64,000 bases of DNA, taken from Desulforhopalus singaporensis (GTDB lineage: Bacteria > Desulfobacterota > Desulfobulbia > Desulfobulbales > Desulfocapsaceae). A model generated the notes under the pieces. That model searched no databases. It had not been told where the DNA came from and was given only the letters and a program-made list of their open reading frames with translations. The DNA is taken from the NCBI RefSeq assembly GCF_900104445.1, contig NZ_FNJI01000006.1, positions 143,819 to 207,818 on the forward strand, written 5' to 3'. The position numbers and the translations under genes are program-made. Positions within the stretch are counted from its first letter, which is position 1. The number at the start of each line of letters is the position of its first letter. Below, one piece after another: positions 19,233 to 28,228 of this stretch.

Positions 19233-19895
19233 TCAGTTGTTCAGCCGCTCGCCACTGATCTCGTCAAAGAGTGCTGCCGCGGTTTGGGTGTGCAGCGACC
19301 TCTTGACCTGTTGGCCAGTGTCGCCACCACTGTTTTGTTGATAGTTCGCCAGAGCCAACGCGTCCTGCAACACTGCGGATTCCTGTTGCAGGTTTTCAGC
19401 GGCTGATGCCGGTGGCTGCAAAAGGGTGTCAAGGGTGCGGCGCAGTTCGTCGGTTGCCCCGACATTTTTCAAGATGGTTGTTCTTACCTCGCCGGAAAGA
19501 CCGTGCAGGTAAGCGCCGCAGAGAACGACCGCCATGTTTGCGCCTTCTTTTCTGGCGATATTTTCAGCAAATCTTGCTACGGTGGTGGTTGTTTTTATGC
19601 TTTTGAAGTCAGTATGATAATACCGTTTGACTTCCACGGCTACCTTGTCTTTGAGCAGGTCTTCGCGGGAGCCCAGGAAATCTTCCGGCAAAGTGCCGAG
19701 GCATTGCTCGGCGAATTGACAATAGGATGCACAGCCGAAATCCATTTTGGGGTTGACGAAACGGTGATCACAACCGGGACATTTTCTGGTGGTGTCATCC
19801 TTGTAGAACTCAACGAGTGCCCCGCATTGGGGACACTCTACGTCATAGATGGCGTCGTTGTTCCAGTACTGCATATCTTGCCCGGGACATTTCAT
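19233..19895 (-). CDS. zinc-ribbon protein with a degenerate HD-like domain
   Basis: 220 residues of unconfirmed function. The first 75 residues carry paired Cys motifs: CPQCG (residues 21-24), CPGC, and a CASYCQFAEQC cluster, likely two metal sites. The middle, AVEVKRYYHTDFKSIKTTTTVARFAENIARKEGANMAVVLCGAYLHGLSGE in part, lines up by pattern with HD-superfamily hydrolases (family pattern: H, then ARKEGAD...VVLAAALLHDIG), but the His-Asp metal pair is changed to His-Gly (YLHGLSG). So it is probably not an active phosphohydrolase. The C-terminus is Gln/Ala-rich and low complexity. It precedes cooC in coordinate order but is separated from it by a terminator. Confidence 0.6.
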   Translation of the reverse strand: MKCPGQDMQYWNNDAIYDVECPQCGALVEFYKDDTTRKCPGCDHRFVNPKMDFGCASYCQFAEQCLGTLPEDFLGSREDLLKDKVAVEVKRYYHTDFKSIKTTTTVARFAENIARKEGANMAVVLCGAYLHGLSGEVRTTILKNVGATDELRRTLDTLLQPPASAAENLQQESAVLQDALALANYQQNSGGDTGQQVKRSLHTQTAAALFDEISGERLNN

Positions 19896-20041
19896 TGATA
19901 ACCTCCTTGGGGTCTGGGGTGCATTTCCTGTGTCTCAGGAGTACTATAAGCTCGATGTATGATAAGTATACCATTGGGTTGGCATCGAAGGTTTGACCTG
20001 GGTCAAAAGAGGAAAAATAGTGAAAGGATGGGCGGCACTGG

Positions 20042-20077
20042 AAAAATAGCAGGAGTACCAAACGGGTTGGTACTCCT
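20042..20077 (-). terminator. rho-independent terminator after cooC
   Basis: Read on the minus strand: AGGAGTACCAA, loop CCCGT, TTGGTACTCCT, then GCTATTTTTCC. An 11-base stem, 29 bases past the cooC stop. Confidence 0.7.
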
Positions 20078-20105
20078 GGGAAAACAGGGGACGACGCGGG
20101 GTTTA

Positions 20106-20861
20106 TCAGGGACAGTATTGGGTCATAACCTCGGTTACGGCGACCACTGACGGTGAATTGTCGTCAAGCTCCATAAGCGAACGTCTTTCCATGTCAAATT
20201 CAAGAAGAGCCGGATCGTTGGGGATGATGCCACCCACGGGCAGACCGATTTCCTCAACTTCTTTAAGGAACTGGTCGCCGAGCTTCTCCGGACCTCGGGT
20301 CACGAGTATTGCAAGGTTCTTGACATCGAGCTTGAGGCTCTCGAGCATCGAGTTTATCCTGCGTACAGCGCGTAAACCTCTCAGGGAATAGTCGGTGACA
20401 AGAAAAAGCATGTCGACCTTGCCGCTTGTGCGCCGGCTCAGGTGCTCCATCCCCGCTTCGTTGTCGACCACCATGTACGCATAATGCGAGCTGAGCCTGT
20501 CGGTGAAGTTGTTCAGGATATTGTTGACCATGCAGTAGCATCCCTGGCCTTCCTGCCTGCCCATGACCAACAGATCGTAAGAAGGAGTTTCTATTATCGC
20601 CTGCTCAACCAGGGTCTCGAGATAGTTGACCTTGTCCATGCCGGAGGGGACCCCCTGGGGATCTTTCATGTAGGTTTCACGGATGTCGCCGATCGTGCTG
20701 GTAACACTGTGTCCGAGCGTTTCTCCAAGGTTGCTGTTGGGGTCAGCATCGACTGCCAGTATCGGTCCCTTGTCAACCTTGTTCATGTACCGCACCACCA
20801 GAGAAGCTACCGTGGTTTTGCCAACCCCGCCCTTTCCTGCAAAAGCAATTACTTTACTCAT
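20106..20861 (-). CDS. cooC: CooC-type nickel-insertion ATPase (CO dehydrogenase maturation)
   Basis: P-loop ATPase of the MinD/SIMIBI class that helps load nickel into carbon monoxide dehydrogenase. 251 residues with the deviant Walker A GKGGVGKTT at residues 9-17, the switch region VDADPNSNLGETLG and Walker B-like MVVDNEAGMEHLSRRT, all typical of CooC. A CMVNN region near residue 118 carries a Cys pair with the preceding CYC. No CO dehydrogenase gene is in the window; the target is inferred. It lies between two terminators, so it is its own unit, close to the Hdr genes. Confidence 0.88.
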   Translation of the reverse strand: MSKVIAFAGKGGVGKTTVASLVVRYMNKVDKGPILAVDADPNSNLGETLGHSVTSTIGDIRETYMKDPQGVPSGMDKVNYLETLVEQAIIETPSYDLLVMGRQEGQGCYCMVNNILNNFTDRLSSHYAYMVVDNEAGMEHLSRRTSGKVDMLFLVTDYSLRGLRAVRRINSMLESLKLDVKNLAILVTRGPEKLGDQFLKEVEEIGLPVGGIIPNDPALLEFDMERRSLMELDDNSPSVVAVTEVMTQYCP

Positions 20862-20980
20862 ACAAATCTCCGTGAAAATTACGCTGCTGATCGAAGATCA
20901 GGCCGATTATTACATGTTCGTACGTATTCAAGTCTGTCTGAAGTTCTAGACCAATAGTAAACATCCTTTACAAAATGGAA

Positions 20981-21016
20981 AGAAAAAACCGCCCTGCTTA
21001 TACATTTGCAGGGCGG
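20981..21016 (-). terminator. rho-independent terminator after the hdrB-like gene
   Basis: On the minus strand: CCGCCCTGC, a 10-base loop, GCAGGGCGG, then TTTTTTCTTTCC. A nine-base GC-rich stem with a perfect T tract, about 58 bases past the stop of the HdrB-like gene. Confidence 0.85.
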
Positions 21017-21073
21017 CGGTGGATAACGGGTCCGGCCAACAACCGCCGGACAGCTGGTCTCATTGAAAGGTGG

Positions 21074-22009
21074 TCATGCACTGACGGGTGTCTTTTTTTT
21101 GCTCTTCTTTTTTTTCTTTTCCTCAACGGGACCCAGCAGGGCCTGCAGTTTAGTAATATCGGAGAAGTCTATGGTGCTGTTTTCCCTGATTCCCAGGCTC
21201 GATTGATCAAGTCCCATGCAGAGCCCAAGAAGCTGCGGATAGAGAAGCACCGGAAGCTGCTTTTTTATCTTTGCATCAGCCAACAGCCTTTGCTGGGCCG
21301 TGTCGAACTGGAGGTGACAGTAGGCGCAGACTGGGGTGATATATTCGGCACCGGCCAGCTGCGCTCCGGTTATTTTTTCACAGAGAAGCTTCTGGGAAAG
21401 TTCATCGTTGATACCGGCAAGGGCAGCCCCGCAGCATTCCATCCTTCCGGGCCAGTCAAGACTTGTGGCCCCGGTCAGGGCGAGGAGATCTTCTGAGATC
21501 CCGGGTACGAACGAATCGTCGAAACGGGTTATCTCCCGCGGACGGAGGATATGACAGCCGTGAATCAGGGATATTTTGAGGTCGGTAAACTGTTTCACCA
21601 GATTTTTTTTTATCGTGTCGACCCCGACATCCTGGTGGAGGACGGTGAGAAAATGTTTGACCTGGGTCTTGCCGGAGTAACTGAGTCCTTCCTTGCTGAG
21701 GAAAGATGTTAATTTTTCGGCAAGACCGGTGTCGGATTCCATGACGTTTTTGGCTTTTTGCAGACTAGCAAAGCAGCAGTTGCAGACCACCATGATATCC
21801 AGACCTCGCTGTTGGGCGATTGCAAGATTGCGCACCGAGGGCAGGATATAAGCCGTTTCGTCTACATTCCTGGCGGGATAACCGCAGCAGTTGAACTGGT
21901 CCACAATTTCCAGTTCAACGCCCAGCTTCTGCAGGACTCTCTTGGTGGATTCAGCGTACTGCTTGATTCGTATCGGGATGTTGCATCCTTGGAAAAATGC
22001 ATATTTCAT
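21074..22009 (-). CDS. heterodisulfide reductase subunit B-like (CCG-domain) protein
   Basis: 311 residues with two cysteine-rich CCG domains, the modules that bind noncubane iron-sulfur clusters in HdrB. First domain: Cys at FQGCN (residue 9), CCGYPA (41-42) and CNCC (76-79). Second: HGCHILRP, MECCGAALAG and CAYCH. The C-terminus ends in a Lys-rich tail (EEKKKKKSKKK), unusual for the family. It overlaps the preceding membrane iron-sulfur gene by four bases (ATGA), so the products probably form one complex. By family it accepts electrons through ferredoxin-like clusters and reduces a disulfide; the physiological substrate in a sulfate reducer is unknown. Confidence 0.85.
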   Translation of the reverse strand: MKYAFFQGCNIPIRIKQYAESTKRVLQKLGVELEIVDQFNCCGYPARNVDETAYILPSVRNLAIAQQRGLDIMVVCNCCFASLQKAKNVMESDTGLAEKLTSFLSKEGLSYSGKTQVKHFLTVLHQDVGVDTIKKNLVKQFTDLKISLIHGCHILRPREITRFDDSFVPGISEDLLALTGATSLDWPGRMECCGAALAGINDELSQKLLCEKITGAQLAGAEYITPVCAYCHLQFDTAQQRLLADAKIKKQLPVLLYPQLLGLCMGLDQSSLGIRENSTIDFSDITKLQALLGPVEEKKKKKSKKKTPVSA

Positions 22010-23727
22010 ACGCTCGCTCCTGCTTCGAGTTTGTTGATGGCATCGTTTTTCAGGCCATAGAAAATATCACACAACTGCACTTCATTGGGACAATGCTCCT
22101 GGCACAGATAACATGTGGAGCAGCTCCAGATCATTTTTGATCCCATGGCGAGCTCCCTGTTTCCTATGCCAAGACTGTAGATAATCTGGTGGGGTAGCAA
22201 TCCCAACTCCTCGGACGGGTTGTCAAAGCTCCTGACAACCGGGCAGATGTTGGTGCAGCGCCGGCATGAATAACACCCTCTGTAGGATTCATTGTTACCG
22301 CTTCCTGTCTGGCCAAGGTTGAGCGGACCACTGAAATCGGCGAGGCTCTTGAAACAGTCCTTAAACTGGTCGGTCACCTTTTTAAGGGCTTTGAGGTGGT
22401 CATCGACGAAATTGCCTGCCAGGGCAAGCGGAAAGGAGAAATGGCTGAGCAGGGCGGTCTCCGGTTTGCCGTTTTCCAGAAGAACGTATCTTGACCTTAC
22501 GAAAAGTTCTTTAAGGTTGATCCCGGAAGGGCAGACTGTGGTACATCGATCACAGCTGGTGCAGATATACAAACCCTCTTGCAGCCGTTTGAGAGTTTGC
22601 CTGTCTATCGGCCTTCCGGCCGCAAGATTCTTGAGGTACTGCACCTTTTCCGACGGCAGTATGAAGTCGTTATCGAAATACTCGTAAAACATCGAGGATG
22701 AGCATTCGACGGTACAGGCGCCGCAGTGGGTACAGGCGGAAAGCCCGAGCATCTGAGTATTCAGACCGTTGGCCGGGGATGAGACCGTGTCGTTTGTCAC
22801 CCGCTTGGTCAGCAGGCTCAGGGGGGCGGCGACAATGTGGAACATTTTGCCGAAAGGGAGCCAGGCAAGCAGGGTGAAGCACGCCAGGATATGCAGATAG
22901 TAGAAAAAACTGACCGCAGCGGCGTCACCCACCGACGAGAAAAAACCTCCGACGACTTTTGTTGCGGCAAAACCACCAAACGCCGAGCGGTTTGACGCGT
23001 GGCAGTCGATACAGTTGTAGCCGTTCTGCTCTTTGCCCGCGGCAACCAGCTCGGCGGATGGACTTTCGGCAAAGTTGGGAGAAACCAGGCCGTTTTGCGC
23101 GACCCAGTAAGCTTCAAGGGCAAGCGTCTCCTCTTCGTCCAGGGAGCCATACTCCTCGGTCATACGGGTAAAGGTAGAATATGAGGACATCTTGGTCCCC
23201 TCGAGAAAGAAACCGGATAAGATTATCGCCGCGATAATAACCAGGGCTGCCCAATCACCGGGGTAGTTCCTGAGCCTTTGCGGTTTGCTTGAAAACCTTC
23301 TGTAGATTGCGAGCGCAAGACCGGCAAGGACCATCACTCCGAACAGGTTTCGCAGAAAAAGAAATGGGTTCAGTGTGGGCTGGTAGTTAGCGAACAGGGA
23401 ATCAGAAACAATTGCGCCAAGCGCGTGCATCAACAGCAGCAGGATAAAACCGGTAAAAATAAGAATGTGGGCAACCCAGCGGAGGTAGCTTTTATCAAAG
23501 GTGCGTTTTAAAAAGAGGAGATCGGCGAAAAAAGACTTTATGACAAGGAAAATCCTGGGGCCCAGAAGGGTAGACACCACGCCTTTAATCGCCGCACCGA
23601 CCCTGCTTTCACTGAATGCGGGGGAGCCAGATGGGGCAATACCCTGGGAAAACCACGTTGAGAATCGAATAAATAATCCAATGAGACAGACAATTACAGA
23701 TAAGCCAAGCAGTATATTGAAATTCAT
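22006..23727 (-). CDS. membrane cytochrome/iron-sulfur protein, HdrE-HdrC-like fusion
   Basis: 573 residues. The first 300 are membrane-embedded (helices near 5-22, 85-108, 128-143, 159-176 and 272-292), resembling the NarI/HdrE cytochrome b family. In the loop between the last two lies a c-type haem motif, CIDCH, at 239-243. The C-terminal half is an HdrC-like domain with ferredoxin motifs CTHCGACTVEC (332-342) and CTSCDRCTTVC, plus further Cys sets in CYSCRRCTNIC and CSTCYLCQEHC. It likely moves electrons between the quinone pool and the HdrB-like protein encoded four bases overlapping downstream. The covalent haem and the two extra Cys groups are unusual for HdrC and may mean an outward-facing electron entry. 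Confidence 0.78.
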   Translation of the reverse strand: MNFNILLGLSVIVCLIGLFIRFSTWFSQGIAPSGSPAFSESRVGAAIKGVVSTLLGPRIFLVIKSFFADLLFLKRTFDKSYLRWVAHILIFTGFILLLLMHALGAIVSDSLFANYQPTLNPFLFLRNLFGVMVLAGLALAIYRRFSSKPQRLRNYPGDWAALVIIAAIILSGFFLEGTKMSSYSTFTRMTEEYGSLDEEETLALEAYWVAQNGLVSPNFAESPSAELVAAGKEQNGYNCIDCHASNRSAFGGFAATKVVGGFFSSVGDAAAVSFFYYLHILACFTLLAWLPFGKMFHIVAAPLSLLTKRVTNDTVSSPANGLNTQMLGLSACTHCGACTVECSSSMFYEYFDNDFILPSEKVQYLKNLAAGRPIDRQTLKRLQEGLYICTSCDRCTTVCPSGINLKELFVRSRYVLLENGKPETALLSHFSFPLALAGNFVDDHLKALKKVTDQFKDCFKSLADFSGPLNLGQTGSGNNESYRGCYSCRRCTNICPVVRSFDNPSEELGLLPHQIIYSLGIGNRELAMGSKMIWSCSTCYLCQEHCPNEVQLCDIFYGLKNDAINKLEAGASV

Positions 23728-24151
23728 AGCTGTTTTTCTATACCCTCTGTTTTTTCCAATACCAGGAATATTTAGTTCGGTTTTCAGTTTATAGTTATCA
23801 CGATATCATGGGACCCTCGGCGACGGGCGGTCAGCGATAACCATAAATGAAATTTGTCTTTTGGCCTTTTATCCTCCTGAAGAGCATTGGCGACTTCGCC
23901 AGTTGTTGGTGACGAGATGTTCACGGTCAGATTCCGGCGGCGATTCACGCCGGCAACCGACCTTCTGGTTCGGAGAAACGACGTTGTGGTGCAGCGTCGT
24001 ATATGACATAACACACTCTTTTATCAAAGAGAAATATACCGTTTTTTCCTAACTGCGTCGAGCGATCATTTGCTTTTATATAAAAAAAATTGATTGTATT
24101 TATAGATAAAGGACCGGATTGGTGCAAAAAATATAAAGTTAGTAGGAACCT
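23728..24151. other. intergenic region, nothing recognised
   Basis: About 420 bases between the PAS kinase stop and the membrane Hdr gene start, both on the minus strand. It should hold the promoter of the membrane Hdr pair. Open frames on both strands here overlap one another and show no conserved pattern. Confidence 0.4.
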
Positions 24152-25687
24152 TCATCCGATGGACATGAAGTGAAATTCGTCCGATATCGGTTCTTCGGGA
24201 AATTCAAGCAGGATGACTGTGCCCTGGGGACCGGTCTCTTTTATTGAGATCTTGCCGTGGTTCTCTTCCATGATCCCGTAAGCCATGCTGAGGCCAAGTC
24301 CCGTACCCTTGCCCAGCTCCTTGGTGGTGAAAAACGGATCGAAAACCTTTGAAAGATGTTCCTCCGGAATTCCGGGGCCGGTGTCGGCTACCTCGATAAA
24401 GGCTTTGCCGGCTTGCCGGTCCCGGTAGGTTCTGATGGTGATGGTACCCTGGCCTTCCATGGCATCTATGGCATTGATTATGAGGTTGATAACCACCTGG
24501 CAGAGTTGATTCTTATCGGCATTGACCAGGATCTGGTAATCGTCCAGTTCCTTGACCACATCGATATTCATAAAGAGTTTCTGGTCGCGGATCAGTCTCA
24601 GGCTCTCGCCGACGAGGTTGTTGAGGTAAAAGACGTCTTTGGTCGGTCTCTTCTGACGACTGTAGGCAAGCAGGTTCTTGACGATTTCCTGACACCGCTC
24701 GGCGTCTTCCAGGATATAGTTGAGATTGCTGATCAAGGGGTGCTCATTGCCGAGTTTTTCACGCATGAGGTTGCCGTAGAGCAGAATTGAGGTCAGGGGA
24801 TTGTTGATCTCATGGGCGACTCCGGCTGCCAGACGGCCCATTGAGGCCAGTTTTTCTGACTGGAAAAGCTGGCTCTCCGCTTCCTCGAGTTTTTTCTGCA
24901 CCGCCTGTTTTTCGCGAAGATCGTTGTAGATAGCGGCTGATGCGGCCTCTTTGTCCTCTTCGTAGATAATAGCAGCAGTCATCTCAACTGGAATTTCTTC
25001 CTGGTTCTTGGTGAGGATCCTCACCTCGGTAGACGGTAACTTGCCTTTTTCCCCGATATTTTCGTCGCGCAGTTTCTTCATGATTTCCCTGGCAACGCCT
25101 TTAGGGTAGAAATCCTCTATATTGCAATGTTCGAGGTCGGCGGTGGAGTAGCCGAAAAGTCCCTCGGCAGCTTCGTTCATGAGTATTATCTTGCCGGTTT
25201 TGTCAGCTGCGATGATACCGCTGACGGAGCTTTGCACGACCTTGTCGATCATTTCCCTGACGTCGATATATTTTTTTTCCAGGACCTTGACCGCAGTGAT
25301 ATCACGCAAACTCTCGATTATGTACTTAACCTCCCCTTTTTCGTCGAACATGGGTGAGAATACCCGTTCCTCCCAGATATCTTCGCCTTTTCTGCTGATG
25401 TTTCTCTGGATAATCGACTGGGATTTCCCGGTGTTCAGCACCTGCTGCAGGGGACAGTCTATTTCATGACAGGAGAGATGCTTGACATTGTCGACCTTTT
25501 TAAAGGTCTCTTTACAGGTTTTCCCCAGGATATCATCACGAACGACTTCACTTCTTTCGTAAAATTTGGCATTTGCGGCAATTATGGTGCGGTCGGGGCG
25601 GAGCACCAGGGTGGGGAACGACAGGGAATCGAATACTTTCAGGCGCCAGTCTATTTCAATCGGGTCGAAGTTGTCGTTTTTGCTCAT
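24152..25687 (-). CDS. soluble PAS-domain sensor histidine kinase
   Basis: 511 residues and no membrane segment. Two PAS domains (about 12-120 and 145-265) are followed by HisKA with phosphoacceptor His in [19 protein letters not shown] and HATPase with [19 protein letters not shown] and [18 protein letters not shown]. The first PAS-PAC linker carries a CHEIDC motif (CKETF...SCHEIDCPL) seen in many anaerobe PAS kinases and possibly redox- or metal-sensing. It is the last gene of the minus-strand run that includes a stand-alone receiver protein (26875-27258), its likely partner. Confidence 0.85.
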   Translation of the reverse strand: MSKNDNFDPIEIDWRLKVFDSLSFPTLVLRPDRTIIAANAKFYERSEVVRDDILGKTCKETFKKVDNVKHLSCHEIDCPLQQVLNTGKSQSIIQRNISRKGEDIWEERVFSPMFDEKGEVKYIIESLRDITAVKVLEKKYIDVREMIDKVVQSSVSGIIAADKTGKIILMNEAAEGLFGYSTADLEHCNIEDFYPKGVAREIMKKLRDENIGEKGKLPSTEVRILTKNQEEIPVEMTAAIIYEEDKEAASAAIYNDLREKQAVQKKLEEAESQLFQSEKLASMGRLAAGVAHEINNPLTSILLYGNLMREKLGNEHPLISNLNYILEDAERCQEIVKNLLAYSRQKRPTKDVFYLNNLVGESLRLIRDQKLFMNIDVVKELDDYQILVNADKNQLCQVVINLIINAIDAMEGQGTITIRTYRDRQAGKAFIEVADTGPGIPEEHLSKVFDPFFTTKELGKGTGLGLSMAYGIMEENHGKISIKETGPQGTVILLEFPEEPISDEFHFMSIG

Positions 25688-25763
25688 ATCGGTACATGTG
25701 TGGGTGAAAACAAGTTATTCCTAAACTGTCTTTTTGCCGGTCACACGAACAGCTCCAGCAGTT

Positions 25764-26273
25764 TCATGAACGTTGTCTGTCCATGGGGGTGAGGAAGGTT
25801 CGGGTCAGGGTCTTTTTTGCCCTGTCTCCTTCACCGCCACGAAAAACCAGATACATGCTGGTGCCGGCACAACCGGTGATAAGTGGGGTGAGGTTGTGTC
25901 GGGCCAGCGAAGTCGCCGCCGCATCGGCGATACCGAAGCGGTCCTGAAAATGAGGGCCGTGCAGGTAGATGAGATCGACAGGCCATGTTTTCCTGCAGTG
26001 CAGCGACCGGGTGGCTGCCAAGCGGTTGACGGCCTCATCCAGGGTTTTTGCTGAACCCTTGTCCAGCAGCAGATGGAGGGAAATGACCTCTTCTCCCCTG
26101 TGGCAGGCAATAAATTCGAACCGTTTTATCCCGGCCTCCAGTGCAGCTATCTGCTGTCCCCAGAATTCCAGTTCTGACGGATCAAAAGTGAGCGTGGACA
26201 GCATAAGGTCGAACTTGTCTGAGATGCCGTAAACCTTGATCTGCTCTTCCCAATAGACGGCGATGGTTTCCAT
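25764..26273 (-). CDS. ACT-domain protein (second of two)
   Basis: 169 residues from the ATG at 26271-26273, preceded by AAAGGGAC; the open frame extends 35 codons upstream but only into the neighbouring gene. The C-terminal part (HGPHFQDRFGIADAAATSL then GCAGTSMYLVFRG) has the beta-alpha-beta pattern of the ACT modules found in aspartokinases, which bind amino acids. The N-terminal half (METIAVYWEEQIKVYG) is a related ACT-like fold. No catalytic domain is attached. It begins 11 bases after the preceding ACT gene, so the two products probably form a heteromer. Confidence 0.65.
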   Translation of the reverse strand: METIAVYWEEQIKVYGISDKFDLMLSTLTFDPSELEFWGQQIAALEAGIKRFEFIACHRGEEVISLHLLLDKGSAKTLDEAVNRLAATRSLHCRKTWPVDLIYLHGPHFQDRFGIADAAATSLARHNLTPLITGCAGTSMYLVFRGGEGDRAKKTLTRTFLTPMDRQRS

Positions 26274-26284
26274 ACACAGTCCCT

Positions 26285-26803
26285 TTATCTCGGAGGTTGT
26301 TTGAGTTGAAACTCCTGTCGGAAGGGGGCATGGTTTTGGGGGAGTTCGATAACGTCCAGGAGTTTCTCGACTATGCAATCGAGCTGGTTGAAGTCGGTAG
26401 TAAAGGCCAGAGCGGAGATGGATGTCACGCAGGTATAGACAGCCAGGTCATGTCTGGCCAGAGTGTTGATTATTCTGCCCAGTAGCCCGAGGCTGTTTCT
26501 GTGGGGAAACAGGGTCAAGAGCCCTATTCCACGAATTGTGGTTATATTTTTGGCTGAATAGGGAAGAAGGGTGATTATCTGGTCGACCTGCCCGGCGTCA
26601 CTGTGGTCGACACAGAAATGCGTCGTGGTTTTATCTGTAACCGAATCTGAGCAGAGAAAAGGAATGTTGATGTTTTTTTCGGCGAGCCTCGTGAGAATTT
26701 TTTCTGCGGGCGGATCGCTCAAGTCTGTCCTGCGAACTGAGAATTGCACCAGTTCCTGACTGAACTTAATCCCGCCAATATGAGTTTTTTCAGTTATATC
26801 CAA
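26285..26803 (-). CDS. ACT-domain protein (first of two)
   Basis: 172 residues with two ACT-like units: the first around GGIKFSQELVQFSVRRTDLSD and the second around LLTLFPHRNSLGLLGRIINTL, which ends in the typical ISALAFTTDFNQLDCIVEKL. The pattern is that of the tandem ACT tail of aspartokinase without the kinase. It lies between the receiver gene and the other ACT gene in the operon downstream of metF, suggesting an amino-acid or methyl-cycle sensor for the kinase/receiver pair. That link is inference from gene order only. Confidence 0.65.
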   Translation of the reverse strand: MDITEKTHIGGIKFSQELVQFSVRRTDLSDPPAEKILTRLAEKNINIPFLCSDSVTDKTTTHFCVDHSDAGQVDQIITLLPYSAKNITTIRGIGLLTLFPHRNSLGLLGRIINTLARHDLAVYTCVTSISALAFTTDFNQLDCIVEKLLDVIELPQNHAPFRQEFQLKQPPR

Positions 26804-26826
26804 AGGCTCTGTTTCAATTGAAGCTG

Positions 26827-26864
26827 TTTTTCTTCCGGGGCGAAACAGCGCCCCGGAAGAAAAA
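26827..26864. repeat. long hairpin between the receiver and ACT genes
   Basis: Arms TTTTTCTTCCGGGGCG (26827-26842) and its complement (26849-26864) enclose the loop AAACAG. The 3' flank is A-rich on both strands, so it lacks the T tail of a standard terminator. It could still act as an mRNA-stabilising or processing structure inside the operon. Confidence 0.55.
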
Positions 26865-26874
26865 AAACAGAAGA

Positions 26875-27258
26875 TTATAGGTTATCTTTTACAATCTCCA
26901 TCAGTTTGTCAAGATCAATCGGCTTGGGAATGAAATCGTCGGCCAGAGTTGTCTTGCCACCCATATGGGTGTAGTTGGTTGTCTTGATAGCTTCCGTTAC
27001 CGCGGTCAGAAGTACGATTACGATATCTTTGTACTCCTTGGAATTTTTCAATTCGTCGCACAGGGTGTAACCGTCTTTTCGCGGCATCATGACGTCGAGG
27101 ATTATAAGATCCGGACGTTCTTCCTCTATCCGGTCCATCGCCTCGATCCCGTCATAGGCCTTGGCTACGCGAAAGTTTTCACTTTCCAGTTTCATGGAGA
27201 CCATTTCCACGAGATCTGTATCGTCATCAACTACCAGAACAAGTTTACTGTCGCTCAT
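26875..27258 (-). CDS. single-domain response regulator
   Basis: 127 residues, a receiver domain only. Acidic pocket DDD at residues 11-13 (VVDDDTDL), phosphoacceptor Asp in PDLIILDVMMPRKDGYTL, conserved Thr/Ser at LLTAV and Lys in IPKPID. No output domain, like CheY or Spo0F, so it works by binding another protein. The segment before the Lys is slightly longer than usual (EAIKTTNYTHMGGKTTLADDF). It lies 46 bases after metF and upstream of the two ACT genes and the PAS kinase, which is its probable phosphodonor. Confidence 0.88.
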   Translation of the reverse strand: MSDSKLVLVVDDDTDLVEMVSMKLESENFRVAKAYDGIEAMDRIEEERPDLIILDVMMPRKDGYTLCDELKNSKEYKDIVIVLLTAVTEAIKTTNYTHMGGKTTLADDFIPKPIDLDKLMEIVKDNL

Positions 27259-27304
27259 GTTGTCTATCCTCCATCAGCTTACGGGTTGAAAACTTCTCTT
27301 TTAT

Positions 27305-28228
27305 TTATACCTGAGGTCGAGGGAGAAGTCCTGCTCTTTCACAAATCTCTTTGACAATTTCTTCCCATTCGATGGCCATGATGTGGAATCCGGCGACACC
27401 TTCGATCTGTTTCAGCTTTTCAATGGTCTCAACACAGATGGTAACACCTTCTTCGGCCTGTTTCTCTTTCGGTACCGAGGCCATCCTTTCCACTATTTCC
27501 TTGGGCACATCCATACCCGGAACGCGGTTGGCCATGTATTTGGCAGCGCCAAGAGATTTTATCGGGGTAACCCCGGCGAGGATGTAGCACCTTTTATGCA
27601 GTCCTCTCTTGCAAACCCCTTCCATCCAGGTGGCGAATTTATCGACGTTGAAAATACATTGCGTCTGGATGAAGTCGGCCCCAGCTTCGATCTTCTTTTC
27701 AAGCCGCATGACACGGAGCTCGAAAGGATCGGCAAAGGGATTGGCGGCTGCGCCGATAAACATTTTGGGTGCACCCTTGAGCTCGGCACCGCCCTGGAAT
27801 ATCCCTTTATCCCGCATGTCCTTGACCATCTGGATCATCTGTATCGAATCGATGTCATGAACATTCATGGCGCTCGGATGATCTCCGAACTTGGTGTGGT
27901 CGCCGGAGAGGCAGAGCATATTGTCGATGCCAAGAGAGTAGGCGCCGATAATATCAGCCTGCATTGCCAGACGATTGCGGTCTCTTGAGGTCACCTGCAG
28001 AAGAGGGTTGAGGCCCTGCTGCTTGATGAGCACGGATGCGGCGAGGCTTGACATGCGAACCATTGCGGTCTGGTTGTCCGTGACGTTTATGGCGTCCACG
28101 ATACCTTCAAGGTGCTTGGATTTTGCGATAACCTCTTCCGGTTTGGCACCTCGAGGCGGCCCACATTCGCCCGTCACTGCAAGATGTCCAGCTTTCAAAA
28201 CTTTTTCTAATTTGCTTTCAGTTTTCAT
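27305..28228 (-). CDS. metF: methylenetetrahydrofolate reductase catalytic subunit
   Basis: Flavoprotein that interconverts methylene-THF and methyl-THF. 307 residues of the MTHFR TIM barrel, with TGECGPPRG at the N-terminus, the folate/FAD-binding SRDRNRLAMQADIIGAY and GADFIQTQCIFNVDKF. Its gene overlaps metV by four bases, as in acetogens where MetF and MetV form one complex. With hdrA and mvhD upstream, this matches the MetFV-Hdr-MvhD arrangement known from Moorella, where reduction of methylene-THF is tied to an Hdr module rather than to NADH alone. In sulfate reducers the pathway can run in the oxidative direction. Confidence 0.93.
   Translation of the reverse strand: MKTESKLEKVLKAGHLAVTGECGPPRGAKPEEVIAKSKHLEGIVDAINVTDNQTAMVRMSSLAASVLIKQQGLNPLLQVTSRDRNRLAMQADIIGAYSLGIDNMLCLSGDHTKFGDHPSAMNVHDIDSIQMIQMVKDMRDKGIFQGGAELKGAPKMFIGAAANPFADPFELRVMRLEKKIEAGADFIQTQCIFNVDKFATWMEGVCKRGLHKRCYILAGVTPIKSLGAAKYMANRVPGMDVPKEIVERMASVPKEKQAEEGVTICVETIEKLKQIEGVAGFHIMAIEWEEIVKEICERAGLLPRPQV

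Noticed and set aside
26827..26864. Hairpin as a rho-independent terminator
   Set aside because: Strong stem but A-rich, not T-rich, on the 3' side of both strands; listed as a repeat only.
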